Source: Manduca sexta (lineage: Eukaryota > Arthropoda > Insecta > Lepidoptera > Sphingidae). From it: DNA of 64,000 nucleotides. The DNA lies in the NCBI RefSeq assembly GCF_014839805.1, contig NC_051126.1:7944609-8008608 (forward strand), in the 5' to 3' direction. The notes under the pieces are model-generated. The model was given only the letters and a program-made list of their open reading frames with translations. It was not told where the DNA came from and searched no databases. Each line of letters opens with the position of its first letter. The first letter of the stretch is position 1. Below are positions 1 through 13,963 of the stretch, in pieces. The translations under genes were made by a program, and so were the position numbers.

Positions 1-930
1 GTCACGGGATGGTATTCAAGCTCTGTGTGTTATGTTATTGTTGAAAGGGCGCGTGATGTTAAGTCTTGCAAGAAAGCGATGATTTGTCTAAGTTGCTTGA
101 TACGTATTGGTCGTTTTACCTGTTACAACAATAGTGCATTTCCAATAATCCAACTAGTAAAGGCTGTATCTGTAACTGCTACAGGCCAAAGTAATGATTA
201 CCCTGAAATAAGTACAAAATAGAATAACATTAAAAAAGTAAATACAGAGCAGTTCTTATTATATGACGCAAAATGGCCCTACGTAGATTCGAGACAAATA
301 ATATATTTAAAAAAACATTATTTACACTTGACCCAGGTGTCCCACAGTCTACAAGTGTTGCGAGTAAGGTGCTGGTGTAATAGAACTGAACTAGAATTTT
401 TTATCACAATATTATTATCATAAATATTGTTCTTCCCAGGATCAATACATAAACACGTAATATTTTGGATCGTTCTACAGCCTTTCTTCGCCATATATTT
501 CATAACATTCCCAAAAATAATTATAACTTATTATGCAAGCGCTTCTAAATTAAATTAAAATAATAGAACGTTAAGTACTTATACTAGTTCGTACGCAATA
601 TATTTTACCCGCGTGGGCCTCACAGCCTCATCGATGTCGTATACTGATGTGTACTCTATCCAAGTAAACACTAGCACATCACTTACTAAAACTTCAACAC
701 AAAATGGGAATCAAATAATTACCAGAAAGCTTGCTTCCTTAGCATTCTTAATTTAAGATAAAAGGGAAAATATAATTAAGTTATCTGGCAAACCAAAGGG
801 CTTTAATAAGAGCGTTAATGATCAAAATTAGAAAAAAATGTTAATAACACATTTTAATATTTATACAAGGATTTTGTATTGCCCAAATTGTAAGTCTGAG
901 TTTTAAATTGTTGCGAAAATTATGAATCCC
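1..930. other. AT-rich non-coding DNA, no feature seen
   Basis: The open frames here are short and resemble no protein family I know. I see no repeat boundary, RNA gene or convincing splice-flanked exon. Confidence 0.5.
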
Positions 931-934
931 TCTT

Positions 935-1292
935 AGCCGAATTTCGACCACGGTGGCCAATATCAACGGAGGTCAGCTAGGTACGCAGGATATATTATTG
1001 CACAAGTGTGTGCGCAGTACACAGGTGCATTCTCTGTTTCTTCATTCTCAGTTTGGTGAGACGGCAATCCGACATGACCGGAGAGAGATTAAGCGCAGGA
1101 CCAACGGCTTTACGTGCTTTCCGAGGCACGGGGGTATCACACCACCAACTTCCTGACTCCGAGCTGCAACTGAGTATTTTTTAAGATGGAAAATCCCAGT
1201 CACACTTATTTTGGCCCGACCCGGGATTCGCACCCAGGACCTCAGCGCGGTAGTCGTACTTGTACAGTTACAACTACGCTATCGAGGCAGTC
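935..1292 (-). repeat. tRNA-headed SINE, full-length or nearly so
   Basis: Read on the minus strand the element starts near 1292 with a tRNA-like head. An A-box-like TAGCGTAGTTGTA lies near 1275-1263 and a B-box-like GGTGCGAATCCCGGGT near 1238-1223. The body contains the familiar lepidopteran segments around 1080-1160 (ACATGACCGGAGAGAG and CGAGGCACGGGGGTATCAC on the plus strand) and ends near 935. The head plus body arrangement is that of a polymerase III SINE. Family membership is from recognition, not a search. Open frames of 61-67 codons across it are by-products. Confidence 0.75.
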
Positions 1293-4200
1293 AATATAAT
1301 AATTAAGTAAAATACTTATGACAATATGTATACCAAAGTCGTGGACGAAAAATTTAATAATGTACGTGTGCCTACAAATAATATTCGTTAAGGCTATTAA
1401 ATGGTTTAATTTCTTATCACACACTAATTGAACACATAACAATGTGCACTTCTAATTGGGCCGTCTACAATCGGACATGTTATTATTAATTAATTTGTTC
1501 AACACAAACATATTGCACACAAATAGACGTGGACCTACATACTCGACTGGTTTAGGCAATATTATTTAAACTATTGACGTCGTTTATTATAAAGTTATAA
1601 TCTTGTATCAGCGGTTTCTAGTTATTGTATTATAAGTGATAAAATTACCTAATTTATATTGAAAGGCAGACTTGATTGAATTAAATAGGTATATGCTTAT
1701 TTATTTTTATCGAATCATATGATTCGACAAAAGGAGTAACTCCCATGTTGGTGAGGATAAGGTAAAGTGACGTTTCTGAATGAGAGACTTGAGAGTAACT
1801 AGTGTTCTGGTTGGATGGTTTGGTTCAACGGCCGACATAAGTGCGAATGTCATCTAGTATATATCTGGAGTCAGAATAGCAGGATAAAAACAAAACACTG
1901 TGAGAAGATAATGCACAAAATTGTTTACTCCCAAGTATCCAGTCAATAAACAGGAGTCTATATGAACCTTAGGAATAGCTCAAAACATTTCACAATTATA
2001 TTTTTGTACACACTGTGTAAATAACAACAATACTGTACATGATACTTATTTTATGGGTTTTTAAATACACCATTTTTACATCTAATGAAATAATATTATG
2101 CTTAGTGTATTGATGAATACGAATCTACCACAGTAAGTTTATAATTATATGAATCGAGCGACACGTGTTATTCATCGAATCGCCTTTGAGAACAGTTTGC
2201 TGGGCTGAGGACTAATCAAATCCCAGAATTATTATTCATAAAATTTTAATATACTCGGAAATCAGAATAGCCTGTATTGTTGATGTATTACATACTGTTT
2301 CGCTTTTCGTACAACAGGTGGCGTGGTAATTATGTCCTTTTGGGACATAAGTACTTACGTTGCATTGTTGTATTATTAACACACCTAACCCGCTACTGCG
2401 CTGGCACACTATTACAAGGTTGTATGCTATATTTGACGTGTAAATTGAATGATGAATGTATATGACATCAAATTTTCAGTGAAAATTTTCAATAAATCCG
2501 AAAGATGAGTAAAGGGTGAAACATGATGAGCCAACGATTTGTCGCAACTCTTCACTTGAATCTATAGAATTACCTTAAAGCATGTAATGATATGCATTCA
2601 TTTAATTATAACGTTACATTTTTATAAGCTTTTTAGTTTTAAATAAAGATCCGTAAATATGTATTACTTCCTTGTGCTAAATAATTCAATGTATTAAAAA
2701 TAGGGAAAATGTGTTCCTGTTAAATTCACAGTATTTGTTCGAGTTAATTAACAGGAAATCACAAGAATAGGTGTGTCGTGCTATTAAAATATACCTTGTT
2801 GTTTTCATACACATAATTGGTATTTGATATTTAATTAAATCTTCAGGTTTTAAGTAATCGGAGTTAAATTTTTATTACAATTAATTTAACCTTTGACTAG
2901 TAGTAACTGTTCACAGTTCAGTTCAATAAAAGAGTAGTCATTAGTAATTTCACTGCTTTTTTAATTGAAACTCTAGTAATGTTTATTGTAAAAAACAAGA
3001 AAATCTATGGGGATGGGCCGAACAATGCAAATGAAATTCCACGCGGATGTAGTTGATAGTATACTAGAGCGATTCACAAGAGATTTTAAGGAAGGGTTAT
3101 TATTTACCGACAACTAATACATCCGGCAACATTAACAAAAAGAAGGAACGTATCTCACTTTCTTTGGCACGTATCCGCATCAATTATCACGTTACGTTTT
3201 TAAATGTGAGAAATTTCTTATGCACCCTATTGTTATAAGTTGTTCTTATTAAACAATATGAGGAAATGCTATTTATAGAGCTGTCATAGTTCAATGTATG
3301 GTATGACATATTTATTCATAATTATTATATCGTATGTTGAAGTGAGAGCTGATTTGAATGTGATTGCATTGAGGAGCTCTTCAAAATGTTTACTTGCAGG
3401 ATTTAACATTTAATTATAAGGCTAAGTTGGCGAAGCTCGTCTAATTAGGAGCGAATAGAAAGCGATCTTATCTCGGTGAAAGCGTCCATAGTTGCCATCA
3501 TTACGCCTTTATTTAAAATTGTTTATCCAAAATCGGTTCTATTAAAATTAGCCGCAAAACGCGGAACACTTTATAATAGTTGGCATTAAGTCGTGGCGCG
3601 TGACTCATTTGTAACGGTCGTAAGCAGTTATTCAACCAGTTTTTATAAGTCAACATATACTATATTTGACGACATGTGCAAATGTGGCGTGGTAAATTAT
3701 TTTATGTTCGTTATTTTTGAATTTTGATGTTTTGTTTTTGTAATCTTTTTTGGTTATTGCCGTTTGATTGGATATGACTGTTTCGTTCATAGCTTAGTTA
3801 GATATGCATTGGAAATTCTCCCTACGAATTATATTATATCGGTAGCTCTAATTGCTTTATTTCTGTTTTGTAGTGGTAAGTTATTCAGAATCACCACAAT
3901 ATAGTCAGAGTCCAAGATTTACACTCTTTATGAAGTTCATTGATCTTCACTTCATTCATCGTAATACTAATACGTCGACGAGTTTATAAAAATTTTAGCG
4001 TGAAATTCTTTGCGAGCTAATATCTCTTGCAACAAAATCTAATAATATGTTAAATTTATTTTTCATATTTCATCGTTCGCGTGTAAATTATACGTTTTGT
4101 TTAGACTTTACACTAACAAACATGGCAGTACACGTTACAACCGTTCTGCGCGTCGCGTCATCATATAGGGCTGCCAAGAAATAGCTTATGGCGGATTTTT

Positions 4201-4770
4201 AGTTTTCAGTATTGATCCGGTTGAACATATTGTCTGCCTGAGTACGGATCAATACTTACAAGAAGTTAGCATGGATCAAGGACATAGATTTATAATAAGG
4301 GATATATATTTATGGAGAGGAAAAAAGAGTAATAAAATCAAATTGACTCGACGACAAATTAAAGCTGCTAGTCAATGGTGAACATTAGAAGAAAGACACT
4401 AGCTACAATGAGTGGTAAAGGAATACATTATGAATTTTATAGTCTTTATACCAAACAAACGTAGTGCTGTAAAGAATGGGTTTCGTTGCGTGTGGTTTCA
4501 CGCTGTGTGTTGTCGTGTTTAACGGAACCCGCTACATTCGTTTAGTAGATTATTTAAAATTCGAACCTGGTTTGGTTTGTAAATTGTGTGAATTCATGTA
4601 AAAATAATTATATAAATAACTTTATATTTAGAATGCTGTATTTACGTGTCAACAAGTGATATTGGATTTTTATTTTTGGATCACAAACCTCAATGTTGTT
4701 TCAAATAAATGTGAAAGCATTATATTCGATGCTCGCTTTATAGGAGCATAATATTACTCTTTTCTTGTAT
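1293..4770. other. AT-rich non-coding DNA, no gene seen
   Basis: About 3.5 kb with stop codons dense in every frame and no splice-bounded coding block, RNA gene or clear repeat end. It is probably part of a very long 5' intron of the myosin gene or intergenic DNA. Confidence 0.45.
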
Positions 4771-4773
4771 ATT

Positions 4774-4925
4774 ATTAGCTTTTTCTCGTGGCTCCGCCTA
4801 CCTAAAAAATATTTTCCGGTATAAAAGTCCCAGTTTATATTTTCACGGGATAAAATAGAGCCTATATTTTACGTTAGACTCTAGCAATATTCGGTAAAAA
4901 CTGCATTCAATTCCATGGAGTATAA
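4774..4925 (-). repeat. Helitron-like 3' end remnant
   Basis: On the minus strand this ends in GGCGGAGCCACG followed by AGAAAAAGCTAAT. That closely resembles the 3' terminus of the Helitron at 63.7 kb (CGGAGCCGCG then AAAAGCTAG), but the final CTAG is decayed to CTAA. The adjoining stretch (ATCCCGTGAAAATATAAACT, then a TTTTATACCGG core) is another segment I recognise from lepidopteran dispersed repeats. No matching 5' end was found, so it is a truncated copy. Confidence 0.5.
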
Positions 4926-7900
4926 TAGCTTTTGCGTGATGCGTGCACAAAAACGGACAAATTTTTTAACAATGTTTTGGCTTTTGTTGTTTTAATAAAG
5001 ATACTCTACATTCGTTTTTCTTTAATATCAATGATGTATAGACATCAGTCCGCTACAATTATATTATGTGCATAGATTATTATAACAAAATACTGTCAAT
5101 CGAGCAAGCAGGGCACTTGTCTTTGAATGACTTTGACTTGACGTGAGGTGGCACCGCCCGTATACACTTACAATGCCTGATGATAAAAAATCTATATAAC
5201 AAATAACAATGTTACAGTATACTCCAAAATATAACGTTCAAGCTACATTTAAATGCCCGACAGTAAAATAGGTCACAAGTAGAGGAGATTTTAAAAACAC
5301 GTTCTTTTTTTGAAAATTATTTCAAACAATAGGCTATTGAAATTCTGTTGGTTCATTATAAGGGTTTACCGTGATCTCATCAATTGACGTGGTTAATTGT
5401 TTCTGGCAGCCCTCGCGGTATTCAGCGGCCGTTCGCACTTTGCAATATAAACAAATATGCATGGTTGCATTTTCTGGTTCAACGTACCTTGTACGTAGCC
5501 AAAAGTTTCTTATAGTAATTATTTGGAACCTCTTTTATATTTGACGAAGTTTCTGTATTTGTCCGACATAAATGATTGCGCAGTCTAATTCCTTTTAAAA
5601 TAATACGTACCTGCCTACAAAAAACAAATCGAACTTGCTCTTTTGTGCTAGGCTTAAGAGTGTTTTACTTAAAGAGTGATTTAAAGCCGTAGTTGAGGAC
5701 AATGAAAAGGAATGGATAGAGTAAAAGCGGTTTCTACATTAAGAAATCAAGTTTCATACAGATCTTCCGGAAGCATAATCACTATTATATTGTTAGCATA
5801 GGATTTCCATTTCGAACGTGATGAAATCGCATCTCATAAATTGAATTTATCTAGACGACACCTCATTCGAGCAATGTATATTTTATGCTGTTGAAAGTGA
5901 TGACGTTTGTAATTTATCAAATCTGTAGAATTAATTTGAATGTAAATTAAGACTATTATTAATCGACAACAATAATCATGTAACTAAAATTGGTATGCAT
6001 TTTCGAAATTCAGTGCGCATTGAAGCTAAGTTTTATATGTGTTTTATTCTTGATCATCTACTACATAATAATATCAGAAAATTCAATCACGGATTACGAT
6101 GGCTTCTTATAGTCTCAATAAACTTTACTGGTATCGATGTAAAGCCTATTTTATATTCGTCACATAATGTAAAGCCGTAATAAATGCCAGTCTGACACTT
6201 CCTAAAATAACTCCATTCATTAGTATTGAAGATGTGCTTACGCATAGCAAAACCGCATCTAGGCTACATTTACGCAATTAATTTTCACGGAAACTATGTA
6301 AAGATGTAGGTCGATATTACTCATTTGTGCCGTGTTTATTATTTTAAATAATAAATAACCTCGTAACTTGAATTTCAGCGAATTTAATTTTTGTTAACAA
6401 ATAATGTTATCAAGGTTTTTACGCGAGTGGAGTTGCGGGCAAAAGCAAGTTTATAATAAGAGAAACGTCGAAAGTCTACCGCATACCTAATCGGTGATGA
6501 GTCAAACTCGAGGTGGTGTGGTGTTGACCCAAATGATATACGGATAATTCATATGTGAATCATCAAGTTGTGTGAACACCTTTGTTGTCAGATATCACTA
6601 ACGTATTATTATACTGATAATGTTCTGAACATACTTGGGGACGGTGTTTGGACTTGTTTGAAGTAGCTATTGGACAATATTTGACTTTCGATTACGTGGG
6701 CGTAGATACACTTTCGGTGTCGCCACAGGGGCCTCCGGATCCATTATTGTCAAGTTTACATTATCTGAGGACAATATAAATACTAAAACGCACTTATAAT
6801 ACAGTGGAAAATAGTCACTATGTCCTGTAAAAAAATACTATTACAAATAAGTGTAAATTTTCTAAATTCGTCTAGTTACAAATGGAACACGCGAACTCTA
6901 GTTTCAAATTATTCGTAATACAGTAGAGCATTTATTTGTAACAGGAGATCAAGCCGCGCGTGCGGTCACCCTTTGACGAATAGATTCTGACCATATTACT
7001 TTACTAACAACAAGCAAGTTTGCGTAATATTTTAGATGTAGTAGAACACGACCACTCTACCTGCACGTCCAAATTTTCAACGAAAAAGGAATACAAAGTG
7101 GACAAGAATGATGCACCATGGGCCTTTCGTCATAGCGGTTAGAATTCGCAAGAATGTTGGTTTCTAGTTAAATTAGTAAGGCTTTTTGTACACATCTTGT
7201 GTGCTACAATAACTTTATACATTGACGAATGTGTTGAAGTAATTCATTATTCTAAAAATAAAAGTAAGTGTAAGAAAGAGCTAATTGACACAGCATACGA
7301 TGAAGATTGCAATATATTGGGGTGACTAAAATTTATTGTTTTGGCATTGTCACGAAGGTATATAATAAGATAACGCTTATTCTAACAGTGAAATTTACAT
7401 AGCGAATTAATTGTATAGCAAGTTCCATTACCGATAACCAAAGAATACGTCTACCTTGCGTCAAAATTATTATGGATTTAACGTACATTTAAATATTTTA
7501 TTAGGCAAGAATGCAATTGGCATCTAGTGGAGGCGTTGAGGTAGATGGGTAGGACGTGGCAATTATACAAGATAATCAATTTTGCAAAGCACGCACTTCA
7601 TGTGGGTAATTGAAAAATTAAGTGTGTTACGTACAAGAAGTTGTTTATTCTCTGGCATACTTGGTATTATCACATGGAAATGTATGGTAATTGTGAATTC
7701 TAGAACATCCTTACAACACGATAGCATTATATTGACGACAATAAATTGCTATTGTATACTTGTTCCATGTGATAACGTTAAATTTTATGTACGTTTTGTA
7801 TTTTCATCGACCTTTTAATTATTTTATTAACCAAAATAATTGTATACATATTATTACAGTGTATTATGTTTATATCCGTGGCGTAATAAATATATTAGTA

Positions 7901-9600
7901 GGTATTTTCAATAAAACTTTTTACCTGTCTAGTTGTTGAGTTTGAAGTTAATAGGTGCTTGGTAACAGTTTCATAAGTGTCGACTTCTAATTAAAACAAT
8001 TTTTTTAAGTTAATACTAATTATATAAATTATAACTCGACAAGTTATGGTATTTGTCGAGTTATAAAGTATGGCTAAGTAAAAAAGAATTGTACTTAAAT
8101 CCGCTGTTTAATACGGTAATTGATGTTTTAAACTAAAACATGCTGTACGAGGCAACAGGCCCTTACATTAATTTAGTGTTCAATTAATTAAGAATGTAGT
8201 ATACGACACTTGAAACGAAAAAGGTGAACTAGGTCCCCGACGTCAATGATTAATATGAAAGGATGTTTTTATCGTAGCCTTGGTCTCATAAAGAATTTCG
8301 AACCAATTTAATATCATGGATATTAATGTAAAAGTCTTTGTTTCTTGTACTTTATCCTCAGTATGTAACTAATATTACAATGAAAGTAAGCATTTTGTGT
8401 GTTGTAAGGGAAACCGATAAACATAATGACTTCCGATGTCACAATTTAGAGCTAGTAAAAAAGTAGTAGTCCAATAAAATACCTATAAACCACAGTATCA
8501 TCATAATAACCATCAACACACAAAATGGTTTAACAATGGATCATAGATTTCACGATATCGGTTTTATTAGCGTTGGTTCGCCCACTTGATTGCTCCTGTA
8601 TTGATTGCTAATGGGATACTACTGCCAACTACTGATTGCTATATTAAAACACGATGCCCTCAGCATTTGTTTTTTTATTTCAATTTAAATTAGGATTGTT
8701 AAGCAAGAGGGACATTATTAAAACCGTATTATTGAGATAACGCTCTCCAAAACAGTGCTTTAAAAAAAATATTTTGAATTGCAACTTGTAATTAATTAAA
8801 CGTATGATATTGTTAATATTCATATTTTTGGAATAAAACATTTTTATTTTAACTCTTTCACCAACTTCGGTAAATTTCTATTATATGTTTTAATATAGAT
8901 TAGGCCTATTGGTTGTATGTCCTCGGAATCATCTCTTGAGATTACATCACAATGAGGATTGTCTTCTCTATAAGCCAAGTTATTAGTCATGAAGCAAGAT
9001 TTTCTCGATAATTATGTTGATCAAAACATATTCTGAACGTAACATAATAATTTATGAATAATCATCAAGATGTGCTGTCGCGAACGTATTATGATGTCTA
9101 GCCATAAAATAGATTTCTATTGCAAGCTATTTGTGGAACAATCCATAATTCATTTTATTCATTGTAAATCGTTCGTAACTAAGTACTTGTGATCTCATAT
9201 GTATTTTAATAGAAATGTCCTCATACGGGATATTGAATAAATTAATAAGTAAAAGTGTATACATTACGCTGTTATGAGATTTCTTTAGTGTTGTATTTCC
9301 AATGAGTCAGAGTTTCTTGCTACACAAGCCCATAAGAATTTTCGTGTACGTGATTCATCGGAAGTGCTAATACCATGAGGGTGTTCTTTTCCGACGTCTT
9401 TTGTATTTTAAACATATAAAATTATAAGCGCCGATATATTCCCTTGACCTAATTAAAATTGAAGTAAAAGTTTGGCATAATGAAGAGATATTACTGAACT
9501 CATAGCAATCAAAAGGAGAGACAGCATCGGATTTGATACCATGACCATTGATGAGACTATGAGTGAAATCTCGAAAGCAATAAATATTCGATAAGGGAGA
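4926..9600. other. AT-rich non-coding DNA with a small hairpin at 8.03-8.07 kb
   Basis: No coding exon is supported. The only structure that stands out is a perfect 14-bp inverted repeat, TTATAACTCGACAA at 8029-8042 and its complement at 8053-8066, separated by 10 bases. The frames at 5995-6180 and 7582-7818 have no recognisable protein character. Confidence 0.45.
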
Positions 9601-9639
9601 TATCATTTAGCACAGTGAGATAAACCAGTGTGTGCAAGT

Positions 9640-9740
9640 TAGCGCGGTAAGGGCGTGTGGACCGGTTCCCCGGTAGACCGGAAAATCGGCACGCGACACC
9701 GCGACGCCGTCCGACGCGCGGCCCGACGGGGAATCTAATT
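9640..9740. promoter_or_regulatory. CpG-rich patch, possible promoter or 5' leader exon
   Basis: A ~100-bp island of GC- and CpG-rich sequence stands out sharply from AT-rich surroundings. On the plus strand GCGCG|GTAAGG at 9643-9653 would be a good splice donor, so the 5' side could be a non-coding first exon of the downstream myosin gene. No TATA box or initiator is convincing. An old GC-rich repeat fragment is the alternative. Confidence 0.25.
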
Positions 9741-10723
9741 GTATTAGACATTGGTTATTGCTCTATAACACGACAGATTTGCGGGGAAAGTAAGATATTT
9801 TCGTGAAAAGGTTAAGGTTTCTCGGATAGGTTATACCTGATACCTGAAAATAGGTTAATGTTGAAGGAAGTTATGTGTACTATTTATTTCGTGATTGTCC
9901 GTTGTGTATATTAACGGGAAGATCTAAATACCAACAAAATACATTTTAAAGACTTACGGACGGTGGGGTTAATTGAATTTTTGGACTAAGCTCGATAATT
10001 ATGTCTCAATAGAGTCATTGAATTAAACATACAGATAGGTTAATGAATAGGGGCATAGTACAAGGCTTAACATACGACTAAAAATATGCTCCAGTATCGA
10101 TATCGAGAGCTTCATAACAAAGGGGCGTATGAGCAAAAAGACAATATTACAGGAGCGGCTAAATGCGAATAGAACAAAACTATTTGATTGTATAAGCCTG
10201 AAGTTTGGAACACGCATTTTTCTAGGGATAACTTATATTTAATATAAAATCAATTAGTTTTTTCAATACGCCTCTTTGATATGAAGCCCTCGATATGTGC
10301 CCGACCGAACTCCTAAGGATGACAAATGTCTTATGTATGAAATAATCCACAAATTATCACTTTGACTAACGAGCATGTTGTTCACCAAAAAGACTTTTAT
10401 GTTAAAGACTTGATCACAATTATATAGTTGAAAATAAAAAAGAAATGATTGGAAATTTTAAATGGGAAAAAACATACTTCCGTGTTTATTGAAAGTCAAG
10501 TAGCAGACGGTGTCGTCGGCAGGTGGCTGTCTTTTCTTAACTGCCCCTCAAATTTGTTCCCTTTAGTCAGGTGCAACGGCCGTCGAACAAGGTTAACTGT
10601 CTGGTACCCCTTCCGAAGCCCGGACCATTATATTTAAGTTATGGAAATGCTTAATGAATTAGCAGACTGGAATTTCGAATTTTATTATAATAATTCTTAC
10701 CTGGTAATAGCACTTCCTATTTT

Positions 10724-11503
10724 GTGATGTTACCTTTTCTATGTAATCATAATATAAACTTTCTTTTAACACTTAAGACAACCGGCAGGTGGAATCAGAT
10801 TAGTTTTGCAACCTCTTATTTTGGATATATATATATTTTTTTGTGTTTTTGTTTTAATATAGTTGTTATTATATATATATATATATATATATTTATTATG
10901 TATGATGTTAACAGTGATACTGATGATTTTCTTTCCGCCTGTAGTGATAGTGACAGTTTCTTGAGTGTTCCCTCACTCAGCGATACATTAGCTACAAATT
11001 TTTCCGATGTTTCTAAAAATTTTAATGTGGTGCACATAAACGCTCAAAGTATTCCGGCTCATTTCCCTGATATGCTGGCTAGCTTTGACTGTAGTAACCT
11101 TCACGCCATTCTCGTTTCTGAATCATGGCTTAAGCCCTGCCTGTCTTCTGCTTCTTATTCTTTACCTGGTTTTCAACTAATTAGGAACGACCGTTTGGTT
11201 GGCATGGGTGGTGGGGTCGCCATATATTTACGTACTACTATTCCTTTCTCTATAGTTCATATGTCGTCCCAACCACCTCCGTCAGATGCTGGTGAGCATT
11301 TGTTCCTTGAAGTTGAACTCCAGCATACTAAAATTTTCCTTGGTGTTTATTACTGTCCTTCTTTGCGTATTGATTACTTCTCGTCCCTTGAAGCCATTCT
11401 TGACACCTTTATCCCTTCGTACAGTCACACTATAATCATGGGTGACTTTAATACCTGTCTTCTTAAAATGATCACCGCACTTCCTCTCTGCTTTCCGTAT
11501 TAG
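10724..11503 (+). pseudogene. LINE endonuclease domain fragment
   Basis: The frame carries hallmarks of the exonuclease-endonuclease-phosphatase fold of LINE endonucleases: VVHINAQSI (the N-in-QS motif, around residues 99-107), SESWL (catalytic Glu), GGGVAIYLR, and MGDFN near the end. The fold cleaves target DNA to prime reverse transcription. The first ~60 residues, which are hydrophobic and include a run encoded by an AT microsatellite at 10870-10891, are probably not the true N-terminus. A more plausible start is ATG at 10899. The frame is lost just after GDFN, where continuity of the domain shows a frameshift near 11467. Confidence 0.8.
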
Positions 11504-11607
11504 GTTCTATTAACCTTTCCATTTTACCCCTTGATGCTACACACCACTTTCCAAATTCTTCTCCTTCTCTACTTGATCTCATCCTCGTCTCTTCTCCGCA
11601 TCTAGTC

Positions 11608-12147
11608 GTGAAGCACGGCCAATGTGCTGCTGATGCTTTTTCATATCACGATCTGATCTATATCTCCTTTTCAATCCGTTTACCTAAAGCGACAAGGAAA
11701 ACCGTCATGCAGCGCTGTTACCGTGGATTGAATCTAGATAAGCTTCGCGAGGATGCTAGGTCTATTGATTGGGCTCCAGTTTTTGAGTCGACATCCATTG
11801 ATGAAAAAATTTTACATTTTAACGCAAAACTCATACAGCTGTACGACGTTCACGCCCCAATCCGTGCTATTAAAATGAAGCATCTCCCCGCGCCTTGGCT
11901 TACCGATGAACTTAAGTGTCTTATGCACAAAAAAGCTGTTGCTAAGTCCAAATATAAGCGACGTCCGATTTCCCGCAATTGGGATAATTATGTAGCCATA
12001 CGTGTCCACTGCAACAAGATGTGTAGGAAAGCACAACGCCGATATATCCATAGCTCCGTAGAAAATGCCGATCCCGCAAAACTTTGGAAATTTCTCAGAT
12101 CAATTGAGTTGGCAAGCAACCTAATGCTACTAATCATAATAACTTAA
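11608..12147 (+). pseudogene. LINE fragment between endonuclease and reverse transcriptase
   Basis: This frame resumes the endonuclease C-terminus in another phase. It includes SYHDLIYISF, which matches the conserved S-x-H-D-Hx region that ends the nuclease fold. It continues through the basic linker (LMHKKAVAKSKYKRR) that normally precedes the reverse transcriptase. It ends at a frameshift near 12115. Confidence 0.7.
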
Positions 12148-12215
12148 ATATTGACCTTTTAAATTCTCATTTTACCGCATCGTCCAATTTTGATAGGGCT
12201 ATTAAAACTAAAACT

Positions 12216-13301
12216 TTGAATCATCTTTCAACACTTCCAACTCCTAACTATCCTCATTTTTTCTTTAGTCAATTCTCTGATCGTGATGTTAAAAAGAGCA
12301 TATTAGCGATTACCTCCAGTGCAGTTGGGTATGACTGTGTCAGCCGCAGTATGATCACCCCTATCCTTGACGAATGTCTTCCTACTCTCACTCATATTCT
12401 GAATTTCTCTATATCAAACGGTGTCTTTCCCACATTATGGAAATGTACCGAAGTAATTCCTTTACCTAAATGTCGTAATCCTGTCTCTTTTTCTGAGTAT
12501 CGCCCTATTTCTATCCTTCCATTTCTTTCTAAAGTCCTTGAAAGTTTAATTCATCACCAGCTTAGCCTTTTCCTTTCCAATAACAGCCTACTTAATCCTT
12601 TTCAATCTGGATTTCGTCCTAGTCACAGTACCACCACTGCACTGGTGCATATTACCGACGACTTCAGGGCTGCCATGGAGAATGGCAAACTAACTGTTCT
12701 CGTATTGCTTGACTTTAGCAATGCTTTTAATACTGTTGACTATGAAGTCCTGCTTGGCTTGTTACGCTCTATTAACATATCTCCGACAGTAATTGACTGG
12801 TTTCGTAGTTACCTGTTGGGTCGTCGGCAGCGTATTCGCCTGGATGATACTCGCTCAACTTGGTGTGATATATCTGCCGGCGTTCCTCAGGGAGGCGTTT
12901 TATCTCCACTACTTTTCGCGTTATTCATTAACTCTATCACGGACTGTCTTACTTCTTCCTACCATCTTTACGCAGATGACCTACAAATTTACTACTCCGC
13001 CCCAGCAGTACGCTTGACTGAAGCTATTGTGACTATTAATAAAGACCTTGCCAGAATAGGTGAATGGGCTTCAAATTTTGGTCTTGTGGTAAATCCTCTG
13101 AAAACCCAGGCCATTGTTGTTGGCAGCCGCAGGATGTCATCCAAAGTGGATTTCAGTGGACTTCCTCAGGTCGTATTTGATAGTTGTACCATTCCCTATA
13201 GCGATATGGTCAAGAACTTGGGAATTCTTATAGACAGAAACCTGTCCTGGGGACCCCAACTGCGGGAAATCAGTCGTAAGATATTTTCTGCTGCCGGGTA
13301 A
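12216..13301 (+). pseudogene. LINE reverse transcriptase fragment
   Basis: The reverse transcriptase core is clear: EYRPISILPFLSKVLE (block 1/2), QSGFRPSHST, VLLDFSNAFNTVD (motif A with the first catalytic Asp), AGVPQGGVLSPLLFALF (motif B) and YADDLQIY (motif C with the two catalytic Asp). Motifs D and E follow as FGLVVNPLKTQ and LGILIDRNLSW. The motifs fit the CR1/L2/Jockey group better than RTE or R2. The frame breaks at about 13295 (GTAAGG context). The catalytic residues are intact, so inactivation is by frameshift rather than active-site mutation. Confidence 0.88.
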
Positions 13302-13357
13302 GGACCCGGCATCGTCGCTTACGTAATTTCCTTCCTATCCCCACTAAAATTGCTCTT

Positions 13358-13963
13358 GTGCAATCACTTCTTTTATCACTCCTTAATTATGCTGATGCCA
13401 GCTATCTCGATCTTTCCGAAGCCCAATTTGATAAACTTGAGCGTCTTCAGAACTTCTGCATCCGTTTCATTTTTGGCCTACGTAAATTTGATCATATATC
13501 ACAATTTCGGACTAAACTCAAGTGGCTTCCCATACGCCTCCGCTTGAATACCCGGATTTTATCTCTGTTATATTGTGTTTTATTTCTCCCCTCTTCTCCT
13601 TCTTATCTTAAAAACCGATTTCACTTCATGAGCAGCACCCACGCTCGATGTTTACGATCATCGGATAACCTCAAATTGAAAATTCCCAAGCATGCAACTA
13701 ATTTCCTTGATAAATCATTTACAGTTCAGGCTGCACGCTTGTGGAATGAGTTACCTGTGTCGGTAAGAAGGGCAAAACTCTTCCCATTTTTAAAAGGCTC
13801 GTTAAGCAACACTATTTGTCACTGTAATTTTCTGTCTCCTTTTTCTTACAGGTTATTACTGTATAATAAGTATTTATTTTATTTATATTTATGTAGTTTA
13901 TGTATTATAATACGTAGTTTTTGTATATATAAATATATAAATATGTATATTATATATATGTGA
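13358..13963 (+). pseudogene. LINE reverse transcriptase C-terminal fragment
   Basis: This is the post-thumb region of the same element in a third phase: LLNYADASYLDLS, then RLQNFCIRFIFGL, LKWLPIRLRLNTRI and LWNELPVSVR. This series is typical of the C-terminal domain in CR1/Jockey-like LINEs and related viral-free insect elements. The last ~30 residues are hydrophobic and read into the AT-rich 3' region, so the native stop was probably nearer 13830. Confidence 0.75.
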
